A stretch of 64,000 nt of DNA from Rhizomys pruinosus. Its lineage: Eukaryota; Chordata; Mammalia; Rodentia; Spalacidae. Position 1 is the first letter of the stretch, and each line of letters begins with the position of its first letter. A model generated the notes under the pieces. The model saw only the letters and a program-made list of their open reading frames with translations. It had not been told where the DNA came from and searched no databases. Below, in pieces: positions 23,371-33,541 of this stretch. The position numbers and the translations under genes were made by a program. The stretch spans positions 93,565-157,564 of the forward strand of contig VZQC01013290.1 in the NCBI GenBank assembly GCA_009823505.1. Reading direction: 5' to 3'.

Positions 23371-24824
23371 CAGTTCTTGAACTTTCTTCACTATCCAAGG
23401 TAACCTGGGACCTCCGTATTTGCCCAAGGAATGCTGGGCAAATTTTTTTATTTGCCAAAATTGGCAAGGGTCATTTGTTCTAAGTAAGGAGGTTCAGAAA
23501 TTTACCTTTTCCCAAATGAACAGCAAGTTGTGAGTGTGCCTCAATCCATTGCCTTCTCTTGTCTCCTTAAATATCTCTGTTTAGTCCTACATGCCCAGAC
23601 CTGCTTCAATGAACATATGCTGGAGGAGGACCCAAGGTGAAGACTACCATGGAGCCTCTGAGAAGAATTCTGAGAGTGCTGCTATGCCTGCCATGTTCAT
23701 GGAAGATACATATTCTAGACTGTAACAGAGAACTGGAAGCTGATGAGTGAGTGCTGGGACTTTCCTTCCTATAAAAGATAGCTCAGGAAACTCATTTTCT
23801 GGTAAGAGGGACTGGAACCTCCCTTACTCTGACTCATGTGAGACTTCCTTTTCTAAAAAATAAGGCCTTACACATACCTCTTCTGTCCAAGGAGGCATTG
23901 ATCTTGCTCTTCTGACAGAAGGGTCTTCTCACATTCCCCTTCTATTCATGTGGCCAACAGCCATAACCTGGATCTCCAGGGGAAACTGAAAAACAATCCA
24001 TTATCAGAGATAAACCTCTGGCCAAAGAGAAATGATGCCTTCCCCTTCTGCCCACCTGGGCCTCAAACATCTGGCTCAAAGAGGCTGAGATGTATCTAAT
24101 CATCCCAGGGCGTGTGTAGAGCTACTTCTATATTAGTGGGGTTTGGATTTATCACTTCTCCTGAGAGGGACATCAGAAATTCCCCTTCTGCTCACAAAGA
24201 CATCTAGTGTTTCCCATGTAAGGAAAGCAGAATTAAAAGTAGAAACCTTTACTGAAGAGGGTTTCAAAGTATCACCTATGCCTAAACATACCTCAAATAT
24301 TCCCATTCTTCCAAAATGAGCATCAGACCCTCCTGCTTTCATAAGAGGGACCAAAGGCCAAAGGAGTCTCAGACTTTGGCTTTATGCCTAAGTGGACAAT
24401 AGACATATGATCTATGTGATGGGGACTCAGCCCTCCCATTGCAACAAAGGAGACTCACATCTTCTGTCTTTTATATAAAAAAAGTTGTCACAGAGCTTCT
24501 GAATTTGTCCAAAAGTTCCTCAGCTGTGCCCTTATCACCAAGGAGGGCTTCCATTTTCCTCTTCTAATTAAAGTGGGCTCATTACAGATATGAAGGTCCT
24601 ACTACATTTCCCTTCATCTCATGAGGAATTCAGACCACTCTGGATAAAAATACCAAATCCAAGTATAGATAGCAGAACCCAGAACACACTCAAATGCCTC
24701 AGGCAGAAACCAATATATGTGGCCCCTGCATTCATTTACAGACCTGAGCAGCTAAACACAAGCCTGAGGAGGTGACCTAACTGGAGACAGACATCCAGAC
24801 TCTTGAAGACACACACTGCTCCCA
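23371..24824 (+). repeat. Diverged monomer tract with module copies E and F
   Basis: About 30-bp blocks fill the interval. Copy E lies near 23,590-23,785 (AGACCTGCTTCAATGAACA, GGAAGATACATATTCTAGAC, GGAAGCTGATGAGTGAGTGCTGG split across). Copy F lies near 24,640-24,840 (CATTTACAGACCTGAGCAGC, AAACACAAGCCTGAGGAGGTGA) and continues at 25,407 beyond two insertions. No intact frame is present. Confidence 0.6.
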
Positions 24825-24836
24825 GGACTGCCACAT

Positions 24837-24840
<4 letters not shown>

Positions 24841-24868
<28 letters not shown>

Positions 24869-25120
24869 CAGGGTTATAAGCATTTAGCTTTATTTTTATT
24901 TATTTATTTTTATTTTTAAGGGCATTCCTACAATATAAGATCACAGTTGTTTTCAGATAACATTGATGTTACTCAGTTTGCCATACAATTAGGTAATTGG
25001 TGCATTTTGCAAGTATCTATGTCCAAATTTTGAACAACCCAAGGTTCCCATAGTCCAGATGGAGAAGCTTGTATGCACAGGCATGTTGATCAATTAGGAG
25101 TCCAGACTATATTGCTGTAA
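24841..25120 (-). mobile_element. Short retro-insertion with L1 3' UTR sequence, 16-bp target duplication
   Basis: A long T-run (24,841-24,869) opens a ~280-bp insert whose middle (CACAGTTGTTTTCAGATAA, TGTTACTCAGTTTGCC) matches the L1 3' UTR at 63,700-63,760. The rest (from about 24,990) is not obviously L1. GGACTGCCACATTCTT flanks it at 24,825-24,840 and 25,121-25,136, so it entered by target-primed reverse transcription. Confidence 0.8.
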
Positions 25121-25158
25121 GGACTGCCACATTCTTATTCCAAGAAAAGCATATTCTA

Positions 25159-25406
25159 GGGGCTGGAGAGATGGCCTAGCGGTTAAGAGCGCCGACCGCT
25201 CTTGCAGAGGACCCGGGTTCGATCCCCAGCACCCACATGGCGGCCGAGAGCCGTCTGAAACTCCAGTTCCAGGAGAACTCCAGTTCCAGGGGAATCCGAG
25301 ACCCTCTTCTGACCTCCGCGGCATTGCACGACACGGGTGCACAAACCTGCATGCAGACAGTACATTGATACACATACCGAAATAAATAAAATTAAAAAAA
25401 AAAAAA
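25159..25406 (+). mobile_element. B2 SINE, near-consensus, 17-bp target duplication
   Basis: It starts GGGGCTGGAGAGATGG. It has an A box region (TGGCCTAGCGGTT) and an intact B box (GGTTCGATCC), many intact CpGs, and the internal duplication of ACTCCAGTTCCAGG. AAGAAAAGCATATTCTA flanks it at 25,142-25,158 and 25,407-25,423. Of the copies here it looks youngest. Confidence 0.97.
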
Positions 25407-25423
25407 AAGAAAAGCATATTCTA

Positions 25424-26273
25424 GTTTCTGATGAAGAGTCAACACCAGATGAGGCAGTTCCTTAAAGTCATTCCACTGTACAAGGTGGGCAGGGACCATT
25501 CAGTCCAAAAGAGCTCTGAAACTTCCTACTCTGCACAACCAGATACAGTAATTTCCCTCTATGAAACAGGAAGCTTCACCTATTTACCTTCTGGGGCATC
25601 ATATTTTTCCCTTGCCTTGTTATGAGCTTCATATCTACCCTCTCTGAGGAGGTATGCCTCATATTGTCCCCTCAAACCTATGGAGTCATTAACTGATTTC
25701 TCTGCCCCTTGATACGTGCATTCAATTGATTCATACATGCTCCTTGGAGCAGTGGAGTCAGAGACCACCCCCTCTTCCCAAGAATACGTCAGATGTACCC
25801 AATTTGAGAGGATTGCATTTGAGGGTATTGCATGTCCATCTAACATGGCATTACCTGATTAAGGAGGCATCGTAAATTTGTCCTCTGCCCAGAGAGACCT
25901 CACATCTACACACAGTGACCAATGGGACCTGGGAGATTCCCTTTCTCATCAAGGTAACATTAGTTGTTCTGGTTTTGATGTCCTAGAACCCAAGAGCAGC
26001 AGGCAGAGTCTGGATCCTGAGTCATCAGTCATTAAACCAGTCTTCAGAAATGGGGTGATCCCATCCTTTGTGCCCAGACTTTTACCACTGAAAACAAATG
26101 CGAAGAGGCCACAGAGCCAGGGACGGCCACTCAGGGTGTTGGAACAGTGTTCACATTGCTGCTTGACCTGATGCCACATATGATAGAGATATTCTTTTGT
26201 TAGTTTTATTGTTGAGGTTGTTGTTAATGATGTTTAAGTGTAGAAAAGAATATCTTGTGTTTTCCCTGTTATG
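25424..26273 (+). repeat. Diverged monomer tract with module copy G
   Basis: Monomer blocks continue (GAGACCTCACATCTACACACAGTGACCAATGGG is cut into such units). Module copy G is near 25,985-26,190: CAGTCTTCAGAAATGGGG, ACAGAGCCAGGGACGGCCAC, GTTGGAACAGTGTTCACATTGCTGC split. The tract ends at the inverted repeat arm. Confidence 0.55.
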
Positions 26274-26582
26274 TTAAATTCCCTCCTGGCATTGAATATC
26301 AGCAACCGGTTATTAAAGACTTCACATTTTCTACTCTATTTGGAAATCTATATGCACATTCTTACTGTCTGTTTCAGAACAATAGAAATTGTTCAAAAAT
26401 ATAGAAACAGACAGAAATCGCCTTGGCCGGCGGGGAGCCCGAAGGCGCCGACGCGGATGGGCTGCCCGCCGCCTGCCCCGAGGAGCTGGCCTTCGAGGCG
26501 GAGCGGTTTCCACCTGGCCATCGACATGGACCTGGTGTTCGGCAAGTCTGCCTACCTGTTCGTCAAGCTGTCGCGGGTGGCA
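26274..26582 (+). other. GC-rich, CDS-like fragment; left arm of inverted repeat
   Basis: Positions 26,274-26,472 are repeated in inverted form at 27,707-27,905 (199 bp each, about 6 mismatches by eye). The first ~150 bp is AT-rich. From 26,420 it turns sharply GC-rich with many CpGs, unlike anything around it. Two overlapping frames read GGEPEGADADGLPAACPEEL and FHLAIDMDLVFGKSAYLFV, which look like a piece of a real protein with a one-base shift between them, but I do not recognise it. The right edge joins L1 ORF2 sequence at about 26,583 in frame, as in a chimeric retrocopy made by template switching. Confidence 0.6.
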
Positions 26583-27480
26583 AGACTCAAAATGAGCCTA
26601 CCACCTGACCCAGTCATACCACTCCTGGGTATATACCCACAAGACTCATCCCGCCATCCTACCACAGAGATACACATCCATGTTTATTGTAGCTCTCTTC
26701 ACAATAGCAAAGAGCTGGAACTGACCCAAGTGCCCCTCAATGGACTAGTGGATAAAGAAAATGTGGTACATCTACACAATGGAGGTCTATGCAGTGGTAA
26801 AGAAAGATGACATCATGAACTTTGCAGGTAAATGGATGGAACTAGAAGATATTATGCTAAGTGAAGTAACACAGTCCAAGAAAAACAAAGAATGGTATCC
26901 TTCACTTGTGGATGCACCAAATCCCTAGTTGTAAGGCAAACTGAGCAACGTTAATGTCATATTTCTTTCGGTCTGAAAACAACTGTACTCTTATAATGCG
27001 AATCCCTTAATAGGCTCTAGAGTTAACCTACCACTTATTTTCACACTTTGTAATTTTGGTATATGAGTTGAGAGTAGGTATGCATATTTCAGAGTAATAA
27101 GAAAGTAAAAAGGAAAAATGTGAATTCTGAAATATGATTTGGAATTAACATGTAGTCTATTTTCAGATGACATAATTTTAGTATACATGTGACATAAATA
27201 TATACATATACATATGCATATTTTGTAGCAATACAAATTGGAGTGAACAACAACAACAAAAGGATTGGTACAAAGAACTTACTGAAACAGTAAAGTTCAC
27301 CCCCAAACAATAATCCTCTGCATAGAAAAACTTCAAAAAGACTCAGAAAAAGATATAAGACATGTATGGCAGAATGCATGAACTCAGGTGGGAAGCATGG
27401 AGAGGGGAAGGAGTCTAAATTGGACTGACAAATGATGTATGAATTGCACGAAACTTCAATAAAAATATAAAACCAGATAA
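26583..27480 (+). mobile_element. L1 3' end (ORF2 C-terminus and 3' UTR)
   Basis: It begins at the ORF2 C-terminal motif MSLPPDPVIPLLGIYP and runs through the 3' UTR to ACTTCAATAAAAATA near 27,460. It is a 5'-truncated L1 joined at its 5' edge to the GC-rich fragment. The ORF2 remnant is frameshifted after about 80 codons. Confidence 0.85.
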
Positions 27481-27483
27481 AAC

Positions 27484-27706
27484 AATAAAAAAGCCAATGG
27501 ATATAAAAGCAGTTTCTTTAAATCATTAAAAAGATAGACAGACACTAATCCCAGTTAACCAAAAGAAAGAAAGATCCAAATAAACAAAATCCGAGACAAA
27601 GGGTGAAACATCACAATAGACACCAAAAGATGCAGTGCATTGTAAGGGAATACTTGAGAAAAATCTATACTCCAATAGATTCAAAAATGTAAAATGGATA
27701 ACTTCT
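27484..27706 (+). mobile_element. Older L1 ORF2 fragment (L1-F), first part
   Basis: CCCAGTTAACCAAAAGAAAG, GGTGAAACATCACAATAGA and AATACTTGAGAAAAATCTATACTCC align with the L1 ORF2 region at 43,440-43,600. It is heavily diverged with stops. It is cut by the inverted copy of the GC-rich fragment. Confidence 0.75.
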
Positions 27707-27905
27707 GCGGCGGGCAGCCCGTCCTCGTCGGCGCCTTCGGGCTCCCCGCCGGCCAAGGCGATTTCCGTCTGTTTCTCTATTTTTGAACAATTTCTATTGT
27801 TCTGAAACAGACAGTAAGAATGTGCATATAGATTTCCAAACAGAGTAGAAAATGTGAAGTCTTTAATAACCGGTTGCTGATAGTCAATGCCAGGAGGGAA
27901 TTTAA
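27707..27905 (-). repeat. Right arm of the 199-bp inverted repeat
   Basis: Reverse complement of 26,274-26,472 with about 6 differences, including GCGGAT versus GAGGAC in the GC-rich part. It contains the same GGEPEGAD-type peptide on the minus strand. The host sequence on both sides is L1 ORF2, so this arm sits inside L1-F. Confidence 0.9.
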
Positions 27906-28267
27906 AAGTCATTTCCTCACCAAAGTTAAACTTAAAGAGATCAACATCTTAAATAGACACAGAATAAATAAGAAAGTTGAAACAGCAATACAAAACCTCT
28001 CACCTAACTAGAGTCCAGGCCCAAATTGATCCACAGCTGAAATCTACCAGACATTCAAAATCTACAACCAATATTACTTAAATTATTCAGAAAGATATAA
28101 ACAGTGGGAGAACACTCAAAGTCCTTCTCTAAAGCCAGTATCAGTCTAATACCAAAAGCAGATAAAGATACAACAAAAAGGAAAACTATACAACCATATC
28201 CTTTCTGAATAAAGATGTATAGATACTCAACCAATTACTCACAAACTACATAGAGACACATCAAAAA
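27906..28267 (+). mobile_element. L1-F ORF2 fragment, second part
   Basis: Continues L1-F (CTCACCAAAGTTAAACTTAA, AGCCAGTATCAGTCTAATACC, GGAAAACTATACAACCATATCC), matching the pre-RT and early RT part of ORF2. Stops and indels are frequent. Confidence 0.75.
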
Positions 28268-28273
28268 GATATC

Positions 28274-28843
28274 TGTAGGGATGAGGCATTGTCTGGCTAG
28301 AGCAGAATCCCACATTCCACATCCCAATAACTCCTTTGAGGAGCTGGGATGGGCGACAATCTTGTTCACTGAATGAGGCCCCATATCCTAAGCACTCCTT
28401 CTGCTCTGGTAGGAGCTGCATTGGCTCGCACTTCCCAGAGTATCCCCTGAAGAAAAAATAATAATAACACTATGTGACAACAGTGCCTTTTCTTAATAAA
28501 AGGAAAAGGGGGAGATGTGGGAATTCCATTTGACAGAAGCACTTAGGAGGTCATCTGGCAACCCCCAACCCTCAGGAGGGAGTCTGGCTGATTTCCTGCT
28601 TGCCTGCCTGGCACCACTCTCTTTGATGCTTTGGGCAACACATTGTCAAATTCCTGTAGTGATCTGGAGTATATAGTGTAAAATCCTGTATGCCCCAACC
28701 CCCAGTCAGTCCAGTATAAATACCTTGGATTACAGTAATAAAGCTCAGTTACTCCTGCGTGGAATTCCTCCAGGTCTCATTCTTGAGTCCATCCTTTCTT
28801 TGTCCTTTCCTTGTTCTTTCTCTCTCTCTCTCTTTCTCTCTCT

Positions 28844-28913
<70 letters not shown>

Positions 28914-29061
28914 CTCCAGGCTTTCACTACATCATCCTCCCCCTCCTTTCCAGGGATAAGACCCAGGTCATTAACCAACTGGCTGGGGTGATCTGGGAGC
29001 TTGCAGTCCCAGGAAACTGAGAGCACTGGTCAAAGGGAGGAAGAACATTGGAAAGTCTACA
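28274..29061 (+). mobile_element. Solo LTR of an endogenous retrovirus, 6-bp target duplication
   Basis: The element begins TGTAG and ends CTACA, a perfect short inverted terminus, and is flanked by GATATC at 28,268-28,273 and 29,062-29,067. A 6-bp duplication fits class II (ERVK-like) integration. At 788 bp it holds a TATA box (TATAAATACC near 28,715) and a polyadenylation signal (AATAAAG near 28,738). A pyrimidine-rich (CT)n/(CTTT)n stretch follows at ~28,818-28,915, as in the R region of some rodent class II LTRs. No gag, pol or env is present. Orientation is assigned from the TATA and poly(A) order. I cannot name the family. Confidence 0.85.
28818..28916 (+). repeat. (CT)n then (CTTT)n microsatellite inside the LTR
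   Basis: Uninterrupted CT dinucleotides dominate 28,818-28,890 and then change to CTTT units. Overlapping open frames here are low-complexity artefacts. Confidence 0.95.
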
Positions 29062-29067
29062 GATATC

Positions 29068-30125
29068 CACAATGATCAAGTCAGCTTTATTCCAGAGATG
29101 CATGGATGGTTCAATATATGTAACTAAATAAATGCCATAAAACATATAAATGGATTTAACACAAAAATCACTTCATCATCTCAATAGATGCAAAAAAAAA
29201 AAAAGAAGAAGAAAAACACTTTGACAAAATCCAACATGCATTCATGTTAAAAGTCCTAGAAGGAGTAGGTATGGAGGAAACAGACCTCAACACATTAAAG
29301 TTACATGAACAGACCTACAGCCAACATCACCCCACCTGGAGAAAAACTGGAAGCAATCCCATTAAAATCAAAGCAGAAAGGGATGCCCTCTCTCTCCACT
29401 CATTTGCAATACATTGCTTGAAACACTTAAGAGCAGTAGGGAAAGAGAAGTGACTTAAAGGAGTACTAATTGGAAATAAAATGTCAATTTATCTCTATTT
29501 GAAGAGGATATGATATTACCTTAAGAGACCTCAAAAATCCACTGAGATACTTTTAGAAATCATTAATACTTTGAGCAAAGTGGCAGGTTACAAAATCAAC
29601 ATACAAAAATCAATAGCCTTTCTAAATACACAACAACAAGCAATCAAAGAAGCATTACATGAAAATTCTCCCAATCAAAAAAACCTCAAAAAAAATAAAA
29701 TATTTAGGACATGTTTTTAAGGACAATATTTAAGACATTAAATGTCTCCCCAATGAAACTTAGGAAATCTTTAAAGAAAGAGGTAAGGGTTGACAGAATC
29801 AATATTGTGAAAATGACCACCTTACCAAAAGTAATCTACAGATCCAATTAAATGCCAACCAAAATACCCAAGACAATCTACACAGAACTAGAAATAAATC
29901 ATCCCAAAATTCATATGGGATCACAAAAGACCCTGGACAGCCCTTGATAAAAAAGAACAATGCTGGGAGGAATCACCATATCAGATCTCAGATTATATTA
30001 CAGAGCTATATTCATAAAAACAGCATGGTACTGGTATAAAAATAGACACATGGGATCAGTGGAACACAATAAATACCCAAACATGAGAAGAAAGCATTGG
30101 ATTTTTGGAAGTGGAATTATGGGCA
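29068..30125 (+). mobile_element. L1-F ORF2 fragment, third part
   Basis: L1 resumes immediately after the LTR (CCACAATGATCAAGTCAGCTT, then TTTATTCCAGAGATGCATGG), so the LTR interrupted the RT domain. The catalytic box is degraded (LFEEDMI near 29,500). The copy ends near TGGATTTTTGGAAG at 30,120. Confidence 0.85.
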
Positions 30126-30126
30126 T

Positions 30127-30215
30127 TTGTAAGCTTCTATGTGGGTGCTGGGAATTGAATACAGGTTCTTTGCAAAAGCACGCAGTGCTCTTAACTGCTG
30201 AATCATCTCTCCACC
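30127..30215 (-). mobile_element. Old B2-like SINE fragment, minus strand
   Basis: Only the 5' half of B2 is present in reverse: TGTGGGTGCTGGGAATTGAA, GCAAAAGCACGCAGTGCTC, TTAACTGCTGAATCATCTCTCC. CpGs are mostly lost, so it is an older copy. Confidence 0.7.
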
Positions 30216-30688
30216 CTCCAAGAGTCAGGGTTTTTTACTTTTGTTAGGGTGAACAAGGTTCACTGGATGGATCCACTTTGAAGGACATTTGAGGACACAA
30301 ATTGGACTCTCTCCCTCCCCTTGCTCTCTATATATACATATTTATATATGAATCTATACAAACATATGTCTTATGTGTATAAAGCATGACAGACGCAGAG
30401 AGCATGAGGATGGGGGAGAAAATACAAAAAGACAAAATGCCAAAAATGCAATAAAAGAGAAGTGTAAGGATAATAAAAATATGATGAATTCCAGCAGGTA
30501 GTAAGGTAGGGTTGGAGTCATAGACATGTACTGAAAATGAAGTATTAATATGCAGATATTGATGAAAGTACTACTTTTTAAAATTACCAACATAGCATCT
30601 TTCATGGACAGAAAAGTGGCAGGCAGAAAGAGAATATTATGAGCTGAAGGAGAACAGCAAAAATTCTCAATATTTGTAAACTGTATGC
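30216..30688. other. AT-rich stretch, nothing recognised
   Basis: A short (TA)-rich run lies at 30,330-30,365. I see no gene, SINE or clear L1 motif here. Confidence 0.5.
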
Positions 30689-32860
30689 AAGAACACATCA
30701 AAAAGTCCATCCACCATGATCAAGTCAGATTTATTCCAGAGATGAAGGGATGGTTCAACATACATGAATCAATAAATGCTATAAATCATATAAATGCACT
30801 GAAAAACAAAAACTACATGGTCATCTCAATTGATGCAGAAAAGGACTTTGATAACATTCTACATGCATTTATGTTTAAAGTACTAGAGATAATTGGACTG
30901 AAGGGAACATACCTTAACATAACCCACAGTGAACCTTGTTCTAAATGGGGAAAAACTAAAAGCATTCCCCTTAAATTCAGGAACCTGGCAAGGCTCCCCA
31001 AAATCTCCCCACCTTTCAAATATAGTGCTTGAAACTCTTGCTAGAGCAATAAGACAAGAGAACAAATTTAAATGAGTACTAACTGAAAAAGAGGAGGTCA
31101 AACTATTCCTTTTTTGCAGATGACATATTAAACCTAAGGGATGCCAAAATTTCCATGAGAAAACTCTAAGAAACAATTTCAAAAAAGTGGAATGTTACAA
31201 AATTAATCTACAAAAATCAGTAGCCTTTCTATATGCCAATACCAAGCAATTTGAGAAGGAATACATAGAAATCATAACATTCATAGTAGCCACAGGGAAA
31301 AAAAAGTCTCAGAACACACCTGACCAACGACATTTAAGATTTCAACGATGAAAATTTTAAATCTTTGAAGAAGGAGATTGAGGAAAACACCAGAAGATAG
31401 AAAGAGCTCCCATCCTCATTGATTGCAAGAATTAATATAGTGAAAATGACCATCCTACCCAAAGTAATATACAGATTCAATGCAATCCCAACCAAAATGC
31501 ATATGACTTTCTTCACATAATTGAAAAAAGCCTAAAATTCCTATGGAAGAACAAACAAACAAAACAGATAGCCAAAACAACCCAGAGCAAAAAGAGTAAT
31601 GCATGGGGGATGATTATACCAAATTTCAAACACTATTACAGAGCTATAGTCATAAAAATAGCATGGTACTGGCACTAAATAGACCTATAGATCAATGGAA
31701 CAAAACTGAAGACCCAAACTTGAGGACATACAATTTCAGCCACCTGATATTTAACAAAGAGGCCAAGAACACTCAATGAAGGAAAGGCAGTTCTATCTTC
31801 AGCAAATGGTGCTGGCAAAATTGGATCACCACTTGTAGAAGAATGACACAAACCCAACTTTCATCTTGTACAAAAATCAACTCTAAATGGATGAAAGGCC
31901 TCAGCAAGAAACCTGAAATTCTGAAAATGTTACAAGAAAACATTGGTGGTAATCTACAAGATATTGATGTAGGAAAAGACTTTCTTAACCAGATAGCAGT
32001 TGCACAAAAAATAAGGTCAACAATCAACAAATGGGGCCTCATTAAGCTAAAAATCTTCTGTACAGCAAAAGAAATGAAGTAAAAAGAAAGCCCATAGAGT
32101 GAAAGGATCCCTTCACCAGTGACACATCTGAAAAAGGTTTAGCATCCAGAGTATATTAAACAAAAGACCAAGAAGATAAATTACCCAATTAAAAGATGGG
32201 CTAAAGATCTGAACAGAGACTTCTCTAGAGAAGAAATAAAGATGGCTAAGAAACATCTTGAAAAGTATTCACCATTGTTAGTAATTAAGGAAATGCAACT
32301 TAACATCACTTTAATAGTTTGTCTTACCACAATAAGACTAGCTATGATCAAGTAAACAAATGATATCAAATGCTGGTGAGATTGTGGGGAAGGAGGAATG
32401 CTAATACTCATTCACTGCTGGTGGGATTGCAATCCCTATGGAAAGTAGTATGGAGAACTCTTAAAAGTCTAAAAACAAACCTACCATTTGACCCAATCAT
32501 ACCACTCCTGGGTGAATACCCAAAAGAGTCATCCTATAGCAGAGATATGTGCACAACCATATTTATTGCAGCTCTTTTCACAATAACTGAGATCAGGAAA
32601 CAACCCAAGTTCAATCAACTCATGAGTAGATAAAGAAATTGTGGTACATTTTCACAATGGTGTTCTATGAAGCTGTAAAGAAATATGACATCATAAATTT
32701 CTCAGGTAAATTAATAGAGCTACAAGCTGTTATGCTAAATAAAGTGACACAGACTCAGAAAAACAAATGACATGGCTTCTCTTATTTGTGGATCTTGTCA
32801 CCAAATCCTTATATGTAATCAGGTGGGGGATTTGTTAGTAAAAATAATACTACACTGACT
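30689..32860 (+). mobile_element. L1 copy (L1-E), RT domain to ORF2 end
   Basis: Starts inside RT (CATCAAAAAGTCCATCCACC; peptide [11 protein letters not shown] near 30,830). It keeps an FADD box (near 31,115) in a frameshifted context and ends after the ORF2 C-terminus (LPFDPIIPLLGEYP near 32,490) and part of the 3' UTR. It is 5'-truncated. All frames carry stops. Confidence 0.9.
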
Positions 32861-32902
32861 GATACTGCTATAAATAGCTTAAAATTTAGGTCTCTGTTTT
32901 CT

Positions 32903-33147
32903 TTTTTTTTAATATTTTTTTTATTTATTTATGTGTATGAATGTACTGTCTGCATGTAGGTCTGTGCACCCGTGTCGTGCAATGCCGCGGAGGTCAGAAG
33001 AGGGTGTCAGATTCCCCTGGAACTGGAGTTCTCCTGGAATTGGAGTTACAGACGGTTCTCAGCCGCCATGTGGGTTCTGGGGATCGAACCCGGGTCCTCT
33101 GCAAGAGCAGTCGGTGCTCTTAACCGCTAGGCCATCTCTCCAGCCCC
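32903..33147 (-). mobile_element. B2 SINE, minus strand, 16-bp target duplication
   Basis: Complete reverse B2 with the internal duplication, an intact B box and CCATCTCTCCAGCCCC at the right edge. TAGGTCTCTGTTTTCT flanks it at 32,887-32,902 and 33,148-33,163. It inserted at the 3' edge of L1-E. Confidence 0.96.
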
Positions 33148-33163
33148 TAGGTCTCTGTTTTCT

Positions 33164-33541
33164 ACAGTTGTAAGATTTATAAGAAAGAATAAATCTCTGT
33201 ATTAAAAAGTAAAAAATAATCGGTGGACAGTCTCCCCAATAAATGAATCAAGTCGTAAGAATATCAGAGGTTTAAGATAACAAAGAAAAACTTTATCTTT
33301 CAGTAAAACAAACAAGAAAATCTAAATTAAAAAAAAAAAAAAAACTTGGTACAGAGCCTGGTAGAAGTCTGTGACACTATAAAAAAGACCAAACACAAAA
33401 ATCAAGCATATAGAAAAAAATAAAAAAGGAATACAATCAAAACTGCAACAACACAATGAAAGAATATCCACACATCATGATCTAGTTAAAATATTAAATA
33501 TGCAAAAGAAAGAAGACTGAAAGCTATAAGAGAGAAAGTCC
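33164..33541 (+). mobile_element. Old L1 ORF1-like remnant, left part
   Basis: The last part (GACTGAAAGCTATAAGAGAG, AAAGTCC) resembles the L1 ORF1 RNA-binding region and continues at 35,739 (AAGTCATATAGAAAGGCA) once the intervening insertion is removed. The first ~250 bp is AT-rich and not assigned. Confidence 0.4.

Noticed and set aside
25159..25406. tRNA gene
   Set aside because: The A and B boxes belong to a B2 SINE; there is no complete cloverleaf and the element has a target duplication and an A tail.
28725..29026. Ser/Leu-rich and Arg/Glu-rich ORFs
   Set aside because: They translate the (CT)n microsatellite in the solo LTR.
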